A stretch of DNA of 64,000 nt from Nostoc favosum CHAB5714 (GCF_020829495.1 NZ_JAIVFQ010000010.1:1-64000); one strand, 5' to 3'. Positions 50,813 through 59,356 are shown, counted from the first letter of the stretch. Numbers and translations: made by a program. Notes: generated by a model not told the origin, from the sequence alone.

Positions 50813-51940
50813 TTAACTAATAATTCCCAAAACAAACTCGCCTTCATTCACAGCTTGATTGGTTGCGACATCATAAACTAATCCATTATGTTGAGCGTAG
50901 ACATCAATTACAGTAGGTAACTTACCTTCTTTATTAAAACTGAGAATTTGATACAGTTTTTGTCCAGCTTTGACTTTAGTACCTAATTCTATTCTCGATT
51001 GAATCATGCCACCTGCGATCGCATAATATTTTTTCCTGTTGCTGTTAGATGCGAAAGTCATCTCATGGTTTTTTGTGTCATCCGAAAAATCAGGAATTTG
51101 CACTACACCTTTTTGTGCTAAATAGTTTTTCACACCCCATACACCTTTGGCGACTGAATCAGAGTTTATTTGCATTCCTGTTCCTAATTCCAGCGTCCAA
51201 GCTTCCACATCAAACTTGATTTCTCTACCCAACTTTTTAAAACAAGCTTCCAGTGCTAACCAAGGTTTGATAAAAGCTTCATCAAAAGCGTCACCATCGT
51301 ATTTATCAAGTAAGATTCCAAAATCAAACCCGAAGTATTTTGCACTGTCTTCTCGATTTCGGAAGTAATAAAGGTAGTCTAAAGCTTGATTTGTAGAACT
51401 ATGTAAATCAATTAAGTAATCTGCATCTAAACTTAGATTTTGTAGCTTGTAGGCAAAAAGCTCAGTGTAAGGAACACCACTAGAAGAATTAATTTTTTCT
51501 AAACCTTTTGCGAATTTCTGCTTAATTGTAGTTAGATAATTTTGTCGAATAACCTCTAGATCAATATGAAATTGAGACTTAGTAAAAGCTACTAAATCAT
51601 CAGCTTCTTTCTCGTAGTCCCAAAATATGCGATTCCAGTCTTTGGCTTCGTAAATGCAATATCGTCCAGGGGAAAAATGATGAGCGCGTTCATTTGTTCC
51701 CATTGGATTACAAACGGGAACCAGCCAAATTTCTCCAGTTAAATCTGTATGATTTACTGTTAATAAAAACTCAATTAGCTGGTGAATTACGGCATTACCA
51801 GCAATTTCTGCACCGTGCAGATTAGATTGAATGTAAACCTTTTTACCAGGTTGAGCGCCGATGAATTTGTATAGTTGTAAGTAGAGGCGATCGCCCGAAG
51901 CCATTTGACGTAATACAATATTTTCAATAACTGGCAGCAT
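50813..51940 (-). CDS. Zinc carboxypeptidase-like deacylase (succinylglutamate desuccinylase/aspartoacylase family)
   Basis: The 375-residue protein shows the M14-like zinc motif H-x-x-E in QSNLHGAEIAGN (H42, E45), a third ligand in YLIDLHSSTNQ, and the LVPVCNPMGTNERAHHFSPG stretch of the family. Its C-terminal part (from about 290) has the beta-domain with KAGQKLYQI. It probably removes an acyl group from an amino-acid derivative; the substrate is unknown. It has no signal peptide. Transcribed toward the broken TPR gene. Confidence 0.87.
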   Translation of the reverse strand: MLPVIENIVLRQMASGDRLYLQLYKFIGAQPGKKVYIQSNLHGAEIAGNAVIHQLIEFLLTVNHTDLTGEIWLVPVCNPMGTNERAHHFSPGRYCIYEAKDWNRIFWDYEKEADDLVAFTKSQFHIDLEVIRQNYLTTIKQKFAKGLEKINSSSGVPYTELFAYKLQNLSLDADYLIDLHSSTNQALDYLYYFRNREDSAKYFGFDFGILLDKYDGDAFDEAFIKPWLALEACFKKLGREIKFDVEAWTLELGTGMQINSDSVAKGVWGVKNYLAQKGVVQIPDFSDDTKNHEMTFASNSNRKKYYAIAGGMIQSRIELGTKVKAGQKLYQILSFNKEGKLPTVIDVYAQHNGLVYDVATNQAVNEGEFVLGIIS

Positions 51941-52268
51941 AAAAATTTGAGTAAATTATAACTGTATCTGTACTGAATTAAAAACCACGTAAACTCAAAT
52001 CATACTAAGTTGCGGGAATTACGAAAACTCAATTTTTCTCTCTGCAACTTTGCATCTCTAGGTGAATTACCCAAATTGCCAGCACAACTGTCTTTATTTT
52101 GAGCGGCGATGCCAACTCATTACCATTACATAATTAAGTTATCCATCTTAATAAAGATATTACTAATCCTTGGCAAGAGGCTGGAAGTTGCCTTTTCACA
52201 CTTGACAGATAATAAAAGTTTACGTTCAGGGCTTGATGCAAGAGAAAGCCCAATAATTCTGGCTTTTA
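51941..52268. other. Intergenic region
   Basis: The 328 bases between divergent genes are AT-rich with stops in all frames. I see no repeat family member. Promoters for the deacylase gene and the gene at 52269 are expected. Confidence 0.4.
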
Positions 52269-52580
52269 TTGAATCATCCACAATGTAATTACTACGCCTG
52301 TGGTGATGCCAAGATGGCAGATGATGTCTTTGAGGTGTTTATGGCGATCGCTAAAACAATTGGCCAACTATCCCACATCGAAGCGGTAGAATTCTTTGAG
52401 CGCATGAACAAAGAGAACCTTCTCCATACAGATGTTTGGGGTGTGCAATTGCACTTCCAGCAAGCAATTCAACAGGTACAAAAAGATAACTACTCAAAGA
52501 CTGAAAAATGGCTCAACAGAGTCAAGCAATCAACCAATGAACAAGCTGCAATTGGACAAGGACAACCGTTGACTGTCTAA
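52269..52580 (+). CDS. Small helical protein of unknown function
   Basis: The 103-residue frame has a good helical pattern from about residue 16 ([40 protein letters not shown], then a helix with [19 protein letters not shown]). The first 15 residues look less typical, so ATG at 52314 (MADDVFEV) is my preferred alternative start. No family is recognised. A terminator-like hairpin at 52636-52664 follows. Confidence 0.6.
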   Translation: MNHPQCNYYACGDAKMADDVFEVFMAIAKTIGQLSHIEAVEFFERMNKENLLHTDVWGVQLHFQQAIQQVQKDNYSKTEKWLNRVKQSTNEQAAIGQGQPLTV

Positions 52581-52635
52581 GCTCTACTTTATCCATTTGT
52601 TGGCAACGCTCAAGTTGGGTAAAATTAAGAGCAAC

Positions 52636-52664
52636 CCCGGAAGAGTTGAGCCAACTTCCGGGGG
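52636..52664. terminator. GC-rich hairpin between convergent genes
   Basis: CCCCGGAAG (52636-52644) pairs with CTTCCGGGG (52656-52664). It lies between the convergent genes ending at 52580 and 52746, and may end transcripts from either side. No T run is directly adjacent. Confidence 0.6.
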
Positions 52665-52745
52665 AACATTTGGATTTTTAAAATCCGTAATATGTTTATT
52701 TTACCGCTTAAAACAAAGATGTGGTCGCCTTATCTCATTAACACT

Positions 52746-52985
52746 TCAGCAAACTTTGCCTGGCTGACAATGCCAACCAATTTCGTCAGTGTATTGCCAA
52801 TTTCTCCATTTTATCACACTAGATGTGCCAGTACTAGGTTCGCTAGTTTTACTACCTAAAACAGCTTTACCACCCACAATTAAGCTAGTTTTAGCATCGC
52901 TTAAATCTTGCATAAAGCAAGAAATATCTAAAATTTTAAGAGTACCATTTTTTACATCTTCTTTTTTCGGTTGCTTGCCATTCAT
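52746..52985 (-). CDS. Candidate secreted peptide with a double-glycine leader
   Basis: The 79-residue product has a leader-like start (MNGKQPKKEDVKNGTLKILD), then DLSDAKTSLIVGG with a Gly-Gly at 38-39. This is like the leaders cut by double-glycine (C39-type) peptidases. Cleavage would leave a 40-residue core with Cys74 and Cys79, Trp-rich and Ser/Thr/Pro-containing. AAGGAAGGAGAAAATCG before the ATG is a strong ribosome binding site. No peptidase or modifying enzyme gene is adjacent; an AraC regulator gene lies upstream on the same strand. The call is an inference. Confidence 0.6.
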   Translation of the reverse strand: MNGKQPKKEDVKNGTLKILDISCFMQDLSDAKTSLIVGGKAVLGSKTSEPSTGTSSVIKWRNWQYTDEIGWHCQPGKVC

Positions 52986-53171
52986 TCGATTTTCTCCTTC
53001 CTTTTAACTTGAGTAAAGTTTTAAAAGCCCTAGAGGGCTGACACATCTAAGATGGTGCAATCTATCAGAACCCACAGTCAGTAGAGAAAGATTGCCTAAG
53101 TGTCTAATTCTCAAGATGACAAACAACGCATCCCCTTTCTTTCACATTCATGTTGTTTTTGCCCAATCTTG

Positions 53172-54065
53172 CTATAAATTGAGAAAATTTTTAGGTGTTA
53201 CCCCTGTGAATCGTTTGAAGTGGCGATTGAGGTGGCTTTGATGGGCAAAGCCGCAGACTTGAGCAACATCAGCAATACTCATCTCACCTTTCAACAATAG
53301 CTGCTTCGCCCGTTCTACACGCTGTTGAATCACATACTGATGTGGAGTAAGACCTGTAGATTGCTTAAATAATCGGCAAAAGTAATAGCTGCTAATGCCA
53401 AGATAATTAGCGATCGCATCGAGAGAAATCTCTTGTGCTAAATTATCCTGGATATAATCAACTGCTTTTTTTAGCTGCTGCTGCGGTAAACCTCCTGCAT
53501 ACTCCGGTATAGAAGATTGTCGATTCGAGTAGTTTTGCAGAAGATGAACAGCTAAAAACGTTGCGGCTGATTCAGCATAAAGACGGCTACCTGAACCATT
53601 GGTTCTAAGCTGTGTCTTCAGTCCCAGGGCAATTTGATGAATCAGTATATCTTGAGTTATCAGATGCGGTAGCATCTCATATTGATCTGTATCCAGCAGT
53701 TCTACAGCATTGCAAGTCAGTAATTCATGCTCCAAATTGAGCAAAAGAACATTAGCATCTCTATCCCAACGAATTGCTTGGGAAGTATACATCGGACAAA
53801 GCCCTACTGCACCCGTAAACATTAACCCTGTTTGCCAGCGCTTACCTAGAGTTCGCTCCACTTGAAAACTCTGGCCAAGATTAATGGTGATCACAAATTG
53901 TTCAAGAGAATACTCAGGAGTCTCCCCCGGTGGTAGACAGTGCTGTTCCAGACTCATCCCTCTCCACATTGTCGTACCGCTAGAAAGCATAGACGGTTGC
54001 GAGAAAACCTGTGGAAAGGCATTATCAAGGTTTGCACTCATATTTGGTATCTCTTCGTCTGACAT
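53172..54065 (-). CDS. AraC-family transcription regulator
   Basis: The 297-residue protein has an N-terminal cupin-like sensing part (about 30-150) and a C-terminal AraC double helix-turn-helix (about 195-295). The latter reads ISLDAIANYLGISSYYFCRL, FKQSTGLTPHQYV, then MSIADVAQVCGFAHQSHLNR and HFKRFTGVTPKNF. It is upstream of, and on the same strand as, the double-glycine peptide gene, about 190 bases away, so control of that gene is possible. Its signal is unknown. Confidence 0.92.
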   Translation of the reverse strand: MSDEEIPNMSANLDNAFPQVFSQPSMLSSGTTMWRGMSLEQHCLPPGETPEYSLEQFVITINLGQSFQVERTLGKRWQTGLMFTGAVGLCPMYTSQAIRWDRDANVLLLNLEHELLTCNAVELLDTDQYEMLPHLITQDILIHQIALGLKTQLRTNGSGSRLYAESAATFLAVHLLQNYSNRQSSIPEYAGGLPQQQLKKAVDYIQDNLAQEISLDAIANYLGISSYYFCRLFKQSTGLTPHQYVIQQRVERAKQLLLKGEMSIADVAQVCGFAHQSHLNRHFKRFTGVTPKNFLNL

Positions 54066-54323
54066 CGTTCACCTCGCGGTAATCAGGTATAATTTAATCT
54101 TGATTTTCTCTGTTGTGGCGGTAGTACGAATCGCATCTAAAATGATGGATCGAGCAGGATCGCCACATTTGGGCAGCGCGAGATAGGCTAGAAACAGAGT
54201 CGTAGGGTGCAATGCAAGATTGATTGCCAACGTCAAATCATTCATAAGTTTTATTTAAGCATTGTTTGCAATCGCACAGAGCGCACTACCCTAAGGAGCG
54301 ATCGCATAAGCTTTTGTCAAAAA

Positions 54324-54484
54324 GTTGTAATGTTAAGGCTTAATGTCGTAACGTTAAGCCTTAATCTTATGATGCTGGTGATTAATCTCGTAACCTTAAG
54401 GCTTAATGTTGTAACCTTAAGGCTTAATGTTGTAGCGTTAAGGCTTAATGTCGTAACCTTAAGACTTAATGTTGTAATGTTGGT
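54324..54484. repeat. 21-bp tandem repeat, seven full units
   Basis: Units such as GTTGTAACCTTAAGGCTTAAT occur at 54324, 54345, 54387, 54408, 54429 and 54450, with a degenerate unit at 54366 that still has exactly 21 bases. A partial copy follows. The unit contains CCTTAAGG. One frame reads as VTLRLNV heptads. Confidence 0.9.
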
Positions 54485-54615
54485 GACGACAAGACATTCA
54501 CTTATAACTGCGATCGTTGATTCAAGAACTAATAAATTCTCTCTAGGTAATTTTCTAGGAGATATCGATTCTGGTAAATAGAATGTAGGTTGGGTTGAGG
54601 GACGAAACCCAACTA

Positions 54616-54727
54616 GGACTTACGCACTGAAGCCTGAAACCTAGATCCCCCCTAGCCCCCCTTAAAAAGGGGGGAACTTCTAAAGCCCCCTTTTTAAGGG
54701 GGTTGGGGGATCTGAGTGCGTAAGTCC
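54616..54727. mobile_element. MITE-like element A2 (GGACTTACGCA ends)
   Basis: GGACTTACGCACT (from 54616) and AGTGCGTAAGTCC (to 54727) are exact inverted ends. TA flanks the left side and TG the right. The inside holds CCCCCCTTAAAAAGGGGGG and its near copy reversed, not the inside of A1 or A3. It has no coding capacity. Confidence 0.75.
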
Positions 54728-54964
54728 TGCCAACACCTCAAAGTTTTGTAATTGTTGGGTTTCACTCCGTTCAAACGCCACTTCACTCAAGTTGGGAAAC
54801 CCGCCCACATGAGTGGCTCCCCAACCTACGCACCTGTTTTATTTTTTTTGAAATTGGTATTAATCACGACAAAGTAGTTATTCAGAAGTGCGATGTCTAC
54901 GGCGGGCTACGCCTACGCAATATTTATGCAGTGTTCTATCCTAGAAACAAAAAGGAGCAAAAGT

Positions 54965-55246
54965 ATGCAAGCCTACAAGCTGAACGCCACAATTGATGAA
55001 TTAGGTCATTTAATTATTGACGAACCTCTGAATATTGCTCCTGGAAAAGTGGAAGTGATTATTTTGCAGCCAGTTCCATCCTTGGAAAATTCTACAACCC
55101 CTACTGAGTCACAGCCAGAGAAGCCGAGAAGAAAGTCTAAAGTAAAAGCATTTGAAGGTTTATTTGAAAATGCCCCACCAACACCACCAGACTTTGACCC
55201 AGACCAAGCCAGATGGGAAGCTTTAAAGGAGAAACATAATCTGTGA
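54965..55246 (+). CDS. Antitoxin-like protein, orphan copy 1
   Basis: I chose the ATG at 54965 (MQAYKLNATIDELGHLIIDE), giving 93 residues; GGAGCAAAAGT precedes it. The N-terminal strand pattern LIIDEPLNIAPGKVEVIILQ is like the AbrB-like or DUF2281-type antitoxins of PIN toxins in cyanobacteria. The end FDPDQARWEALKEKHNL is probably the toxin-binding tail. No toxin gene follows; after the stop, only a short AT-rich spacer leads to copy 2. Confidence 0.75.
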   Translation: MQAYKLNATIDELGHLIIDEPLNIAPGKVEVIILQPVPSLENSTTPTESQPEKPRRKSKVKAFEGLFENAPPTPPDFDPDQARWEALKEKHNL

Positions 55247-55278
55247 AATTGCCTGAAATATTATTTAATTATATATAG

Positions 55279-55584
55279 ATGAGGAAAACCAATATGCAAG
55301 CCTACAAGCTAAACGCAACAATTGATGAATCCGGTCATTTAATTATTGACGAACCTCTAAATATTGCTCCTGGGACGGTAGAAGTGATTATTTTGCAACC
55401 AGTTCCATCCTTGGAAAGTTCTAGAGAAAATCAAATTCAGTCCCAGCCTGAAAAGCAAAAAAGAATAGTGGAATGCTCTATACCCATTTTGAAAGAGTGG
55501 TTGGAAAGTACAGAGCCGACTCCTTCAGATTTTGACCCTGACCAAGCCAAATGGGAATATTTGAGGGAGAAACATAATCTGTGA
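55279..55584 (+). CDS. Antitoxin-like protein, copy 2
   Basis: The real start is probably ATG 55294 (MQAYKLNATIDESGHLIIDE), giving 96 residues. It is a close paralogue of copy 1 in the first 50 residues and again at the end (PDFDPDQA-W-LREKHNL type), with a different middle. Its stop codon overlaps the start of a truncated PIN toxin (GTG 55581) in the usual overlap of a vapBC-like operon. Confidence 0.78.
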   Translation: MRKTNMQAYKLNATIDESGHLIIDEPLNIAPGTVEVIILQPVPSLESSRENQIQSQPEKQKRIVECSIPILKEWLESTEPTPSDFDPDQAKWEYLREKHNL

Positions 55585-55685
55585 GAGTCTTATTAGACAC
55601 TAATATAATTTTGGATTTTGCTCTTGAACGCCATCCCTTTTACAGCAATACTATACAAGTATTCTCATTTATTTATCAAGAGTAA
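55581..55685 (+). pseudogene. Truncated PIN toxin
   Basis: From GTG 55581 the frame reads VRVLLDTNIILDFALERHPF then YSNTIQVFSFIYQE and stops at 55683. This is the start of a PIN domain, with the first catalytic Asp in LLDTNIILD. The remaining 90 or so residues are gone. It overlaps the antitoxin stop by four bases. The toxin is therefore lost and the antitoxin survives. Confidence 0.75.
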
Positions 55686-55702
55686 GGGTAAAAATATATT
55701 GT

Positions 55703-55722
55703 ACAGACTCGATTAATCGCGT
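55703..55722. repeat. Degenerate AGACGCGATTAATCGCGTCT palindrome
   Basis: AGACTCGATTAATCGCGTCT differs at one base from the palindrome core found twice inside the P-ATPase gene at 17335-17395. Here it lies between genes. Confidence 0.8.
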
Positions 55723-55737
55723 CTCTCCTACCTCCCC

Positions 55738-56376
55738 TCACGTTCCTGGTAAATTTCGCAACTGCTCATCTAAATGACTACGGTCTGCCAAAACTTTTAA
55801 CAGTGGCCCATGTGAGGTAAATTCTACAATACTCACTGAAGCAACAGGGCATCCCAAACGAAAACGGAAGCGTCCCACATCAATCCCCAGTACACTACAC
55901 AGCATAATTCTGATGGTTGCTTTGTGTGAAACAACTAAAACATTGCCACTAGTGTAATTTTGTTTAATTTCTTCAATTACCTGCAAGGCGCGAGAAGCAA
56001 TTGTAACAGCCATTTCTCCGCCAGTTGGAGCATTCCAAGCCGGATCTGCTGACCAGCGAATATAATCATCGTGATATTCACGGCTAATTACTTCTGGCGT
56101 TCTTCCTTCCCACAAGCCATAGTTGATTTCCTTTAAACCATCTCTGAGTTGTGGTTCTATCTTTATTGCTTCACAAAAGGGTTTTGCTGTCAATACAGTT
56201 CGGCGCATTGGACTACAAAATATTGCTGTCCAATCCATAGAACTATATGCGTCTGCAAAAGCCTTGGCCATCTTCAAGCCTTCTGGAGTAAGTTCTGAGT
56301 CTATGGAACCGCAAAAGGAATTATTGCGGCTGCATTCTGTTTGTCCGTGACGGAGGAAATAAAGAGTTAGGCTCAC
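55738..56376 (-). CDS. Histidine phosphatase family protein
   Basis: The 212-residue protein has the catalytic motif LRHGQTECSRN (His10), the ELTPEGLKMAKAFADAY region, FCSPMRRTVLTAKPF, EINYGLWEGRT and the second His in VVSHKATIRIML. It would remove phosphate from small molecules such as sugar phosphates; cyanobacterial members include enzymes acting on phosphoglycerate or alpha-ribazole phosphate. The exact substrate is not evident. Start codon context is ordinary, and the gene stands alone. Confidence 0.9.
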   Translation of the reverse strand: MSLTLYFLRHGQTECSRNNSFCGSIDSELTPEGLKMAKAFADAYSSMDWTAIFCSPMRRTVLTAKPFCEAIKIEPQLRDGLKEINYGLWEGRTPEVISREYHDDYIRWSADPAWNAPTGGEMAVTIASRALQVIEEIKQNYTSGNVLVVSHKATIRIMLCSVLGIDVGRFRFRLGCPVASVSIVEFTSHGPLLKVLADRSHLDEQLRNLPGT

Positions 56377-56629
56377 GGTATATTCTCATCGATTGTAAAT
56401 TTAAGAGCGCTAACAATTAGATGTAGCTGAACATAGTTAATGCCTGTGGTATATTACTACAATTTGATGATATTTGAAATAATTTTCAGATTGGGCAAAG
56501 TTGCCGCAGCTACACTTATCGTAGACATTGCCATTCAAAAGGTAGGTATTGATGCAGCAGAAATTAAATTAATTTTTCAGGTGATGTTATACCATCTTTC
56601 ACTAAAGAATATATGAAACAGAATCTTTA

Positions 56630-56787
56630 GGACTTACGCAAAATATCTCTCAAACTCTGATTTCTCCGTGTCGCGCCAGTTGCTTCTCCTGTCGGAGACG
56701 CTGCGCGAACAAGTCTCTTAACCGCAAGGGCGCACTGGCTTCTCTGCGCCTCTGCGGTTCGTTATTCCGTAACTCGTGCGTAAGTCC
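56630..56787. mobile_element. MITE-like element A3 (GGACTTACGCA ends, TA target duplication)
   Basis: GGACTTACGCA (56630-56640) and TGCGTAAGTCC (56777-56787) are exact inverted ends with TA on both outer sides. Reading in reverse it matches A1: ACTCGTGCGTAAGTCC at this right end equals the A1 left end, and TCTCAAACTCTGA-type sequence at the left equals the A1 right end. It is about half as long as A1 and carries one CAGAGGCGCAGAGAAGCC unit instead of two. Confidence 0.82.
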
Positions 56788-56792
56788 TAATC

Positions 56793-56830
56793 TTAAATGT
56801 GGAGTTATGAATTTTTAACTCCACATTTAA
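56793..56830 (-). terminator. Hairpin at the end of the PEP-CTERM gene
   Basis: TTAAATGTGGAGTTA (56793-56807) pairs perfectly with TAACTCCACATTTAA (56816-56830). It lies 33 bases past the stop codon of the minus-strand gene that ends at 56864. Confidence 0.7.
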
Positions 56831-56863
56831 CACCTTCTATTTACCTATTTAGAAGTTGTTAAC

Positions 56864-57943
56864 CTAAGCTTTCGCTGTATCTTTTCGTTGCTGCTTGTAC
56901 TTGCGGCAGAAAGCTAGACCAAAAGCACCGACTGCTAATGAACCCAATGTAGTTAAAGGTTCGGGGACAGACACTTTAGTTTTGAATGTGCTGGTAATAA
57001 ACAGACTATACACATTATCATCATTACTTGGGTTTACAGTATTTAACTCGACAAATGTATCACCTGCCTGGATAAAAGGATTAGGATCAGCGCTATTACC
57101 AAGGGCTAGATTATAAAATTCATCATCAGTCCTAAAACCGCCAGAATCAGAGGCAAACGGATCTGGATTAGTTAAACTATCACCAATACCACCAGCAGTG
57201 ATTAAAGCACCATTATCTCCTTCTCCATCATCCTGACCACCAGCAGAACTAGTTAAGCGTCGAGAGAGAGTAGAATTTGTTGTCACGTCTACAGTAGTAA
57301 ATTGACCAGATGGCTGAAAGCTGTAGCTATCGGCAAAAGATACTATGAAATCGCCATTGCTATAAAGTTGATCAAAATTAAATTTAGTTGTGTCCCCTGT
57401 GGTAGATAGTTCACCGTCTAAGATAAAAGACGAGAAACCGGTGGTGGTGGCATCTTGATAAGACACAACTAAAGTTTCACCGTCATTGTCTCTTAGCTCT
57501 TCAATAGTATGGTTCTGCAAACCTCCCAAAGAGCTGAGAAGGCTGGTAACATCCCAACGTACAGTAGTTGTTGGGTTCTCGTCGGGCGTGAGTAGAAAAG
57601 CGTCAGCAACCTTTAACAAATTACCGTTCAGTTTGACATCATTTACAGAACCAATATTCCAAATAGAAGACGCATAAAGATAGGCTTTGAGAACAGTTGC
57701 ACCTACAGGTACGTTTGTTTGCAATGTACCATTGTTACTGGTACTACCAAAAGCATCTATAGAAAGTGCCGCATTGTCGAAGCTCTCACGAAATAACAAA
57801 CTTGCGGATGCTGGCGAACTTAAGGCAGCAAACCCAAAACTGACACCAAGGAATGCAAATGTACTCAAAGTAGCTTTGCGTATGTCAGCAGCAAAATATT
57901 TCTGTAACTTCTGTCTTACCTGAAATCTATTTATGACAATCAT
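56864..57943 (-). CDS. PEP-CTERM sorting-domain secreted protein
   Basis: The 359-residue protein starts with a basic N-terminal region and a hydrophobic export segment (about 25-50). A large Asn/Thr/Ser/Asp-rich beta-type body follows, with a DNDGETLVVSYQDA stretch near 150. The C terminus has VPEPLTTLGSLAVGAFGLAF followed by Arg/Lys, the PEP-CTERM signal that an exosortase recognises. It is likely surface-located or extracellular. No exosortase gene is nearby. A 15-bp hairpin follows. Confidence 0.9.
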   Translation of the reverse strand: MIVINRFQVRQKLQKYFAADIRKATLSTFAFLGVSFGFAALSSPASASLLFRESFDNAALSIDAFGSTSNNGTLQTNVPVGATVLKAYLYASSIWNIGSVNDVKLNGNLLKVADAFLLTPDENPTTTVRWDVTSLLSSLGGLQNHTIEELRDNDGETLVVSYQDATTTGFSSFILDGELSTTGDTTKFNFDQLYSNGDFIVSFADSYSFQPSGQFTTVDVTTNSTLSRRLTSSAGGQDDGEGDNGALITAGGIGDSLTNPDPFASDSGGFRTDDEFYNLALGNSADPNPFIQAGDTFVELNTVNPSNDDNVYSLFITSTFKTKVSVPEPLTTLGSLAVGAFGLAFCRKYKQQRKDTAKA

Positions 57944-58285
57944 TATGGGTATTTGATATTCTAGAAAGAATTACGTGTTTTTTCGTAAATTCCAAAGTTA
58001 ATATCGCTGAACAAGAAAATATTGTCAACAAATCATTACCTGGATTTATGAAAACTTTAAGATATATTTTTGATCAAAACCTTTTAGAATGAAGCTAAAA
58101 ACTATAAAAAATCAGGTTATTACGCGTTTAAATGAAAAAAATATATAAGATTTATGTGAATTTTATTTGGCTAAAAATATTTAGCAATATTTTATACATT
58201 ATTTCTACTGAATAATAAGCAAAAAATAAAGGTGGGTAATACCCACCTAATCTCTTACTCATCCTCCAAACTCAAAATTCAGAAG
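57944..58285. other. AT-rich gap with one terminator
   Basis: The 342 bases are very AT-rich and hold no open frame of interest. AGGTGGGT/ACCCACCT at 58230-58248 is the terminator of the next minus-strand gene. The rest is probably promoter DNA for the PEP-CTERM gene. Confidence 0.5.
58230..58248 (-). terminator. Rho-independent terminator of the gene at 58286
   Basis: On the minus strand, AGGTGGGT and ACCCACCT pair over three bases and TTTATTTTTT follows, a classic terminator. It lies 38 bases past the stop codon. Confidence 0.8.
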
Positions 58286-58807
58286 TTACTTGCGACCACC
58301 CAACCACTTAGCCGCCGCAATTCCGAGAATGCCTGCTACTACAGGATTGCTGAGAAACTTGATAATCCCTGGTTGCTCCGCCAGCACTTCGCGGAAAATA
58401 TCGGGATGGTTATGATACACAAAGGACGCTAGTTTGCTAACATCATCAGCACTCATGCGGCTGGCGTGGTGTGTAGAAAGCCCCAACTGTTGCTCTAGAT
58501 GCTTTTCGTCTAGTTTTCTTTCCTTCAAGTGTTTGAAAAAGGCTCTTGCTACATCATCCCGTTCATTGGGTTTAATTTGTGCGATCGCCTGTTGTAATTC
58601 TGGCTCCATTTGGCTGGTTGGAATGTGATCGGGATGTAAAGATCGACCAAATAAGTGACGACGTTGATCTGGTGTTGTCCGTTGAGCGAAATCATCAAAA
58701 TTTTGATATTCCGCCGTTGATTCGGCTGTAGTATCATCCAGAGATTCAACATCACCTTTAGCCAAATCTTTCATTATTTGACGTTTATAATCTTCGCTGG
58801 TTGCCAC
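58286..58807 (-). CDS. Stress-cluster protein of unknown function
   Basis: I chose GTG at 58805-58807 (first residues VATSEDYKRQIMKDL), because AAGGAG lies about eight bases upstream; the open frame extends to an ATG at 58879. The 173-residue protein is mostly helical: an acidic start, HLFGRSLHPDHIPT, LKERKLDEKHLEQQLGLSTH, SADDVSKLASFVYHNHPDIF. A C-terminal Gly/Ala-rich hydrophobic stretch (VVAGILGIAAAKWLGG) is probably a membrane or self-association segment. The CsbD gene and a lipoprotein gene are close by on the same strand. Confidence 0.68.
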   Translation of the reverse strand: MATSEDYKRQIMKDLAKGDVESLDDTTAESTAEYQNFDDFAQRTTPDQRRHLFGRSLHPDHIPTSQMEPELQQAIAQIKPNERDDVARAFFKHLKERKLDEKHLEQQLGLSTHHASRMSADDVSKLASFVYHNHPDIFREVLAEQPGIIKFLSNPVVAGILGIAAAKWLGGRK

Positions 58808-58912
58808 TTTAATAATCTCCTTTTTTATCAAACTCTTTGGATGGCTAGTATTTGCAAGCCCTAATTCCAAATTCATCAAACTCTATTCAAGTTTCCATTG
58901 CAAATACAGCAA

Positions 58913-59356
58913 TTAGGTATACTTAACTTGATTAGTTTGAGTGTCATATTCAGTAGTCAAAATCAATTGCTTATCAGGTGCGTAAATCAAAACCTTCAAG
59001 TCTTGTTTGGGGAAGTTTTTATGAAAACCTTGAACTAAAGATTTTGCTAATGGTCGCACTTCGTTTGGACGAACTTTAGGGGAAATCACAACACCCAGTT
59101 TGTTGTTATCACGAACAAAAGCGTCCTGAACTAATCCTTGAGATGCTTGCACAACCCAATTACCAAAGGTTTGTCCTCCTGGGGTATTGCCTCGCTCTAA
59201 CTCTGCATAAGTTACATCTCGACCAATTGCTGAGGGAGTAGTTGAGCGGTCAACTTGTGACATTGTACTTGTACCACCACAGGCGGTAGTTATCATCAGT
59301 ACTCCGATTAAAAGGAAAGTCGCCAATATTTTGCGACTTTGCTGAAGCAGAATCAT
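58913..59356 (-). CDS. Small lipoprotein of unknown function
   Basis: The 147-residue protein has a lipobox: hydrophobic segment about 10-24 then ITTAC with the lipidated Cys26. The mature part reads like a small alpha/beta domain (VVQASQGLVQDAFVRDNNKL, VRPLAKSLVQGFHKNFP, LKVLIYAPDKQLILTTEYDT). It would be anchored in a membrane, facing the periplasm. It lies between the gene at 58286 and csbD. AGGAGG lies about nine bases before the ATG. Confidence 0.78.
   Translation of the reverse strand: MILLQQSRKILATFLLIGVLMITTACGGTSTMSQVDRSTTPSAIGRDVTYAELERGNTPGGQTFGNWVVQASQGLVQDAFVRDNNKLGVVISPKVRPNEVRPLAKSLVQGFHKNFPKQDLKVLIYAPDKQLILTTEYDTQTNQVKYT

Larger units (their letters stand above)
54066..54964. 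repeat. Repeat-rich gap of about 900 bp
   Basis: It contains a 21-bp tandem repeat at 54324-54470, a MITE at 54616-54727, and a GATGTCTACGGCGGGCTACG fragment near 54892. The open frame at 54207-54581 is formed mainly by the 21-bp repeat and looks like repeat translation. TTTTGAAATTGG near 54850 precedes the antitoxin gene. No other gene is seen. Confidence 0.75.
56377..56863. repeat. Gap with MITE A3 and a terminator
   Basis: The first part (56377-56629) is AT-rich, with only short frames. The MITE A3 covers 56630-56787. A perfect 15-bp hairpin at 56793-56830 lies at the 3' side of the PEP-CTERM gene. No gene is visible. Confidence 0.7.

Noticed and set aside
54207-54581. 124-codon frame with VTLRLNV heptads
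   Set aside because: Most of it translates the 21-bp tandem repeat. There is no ribosome binding site, and the flanks look random. Kept as a repeat only.
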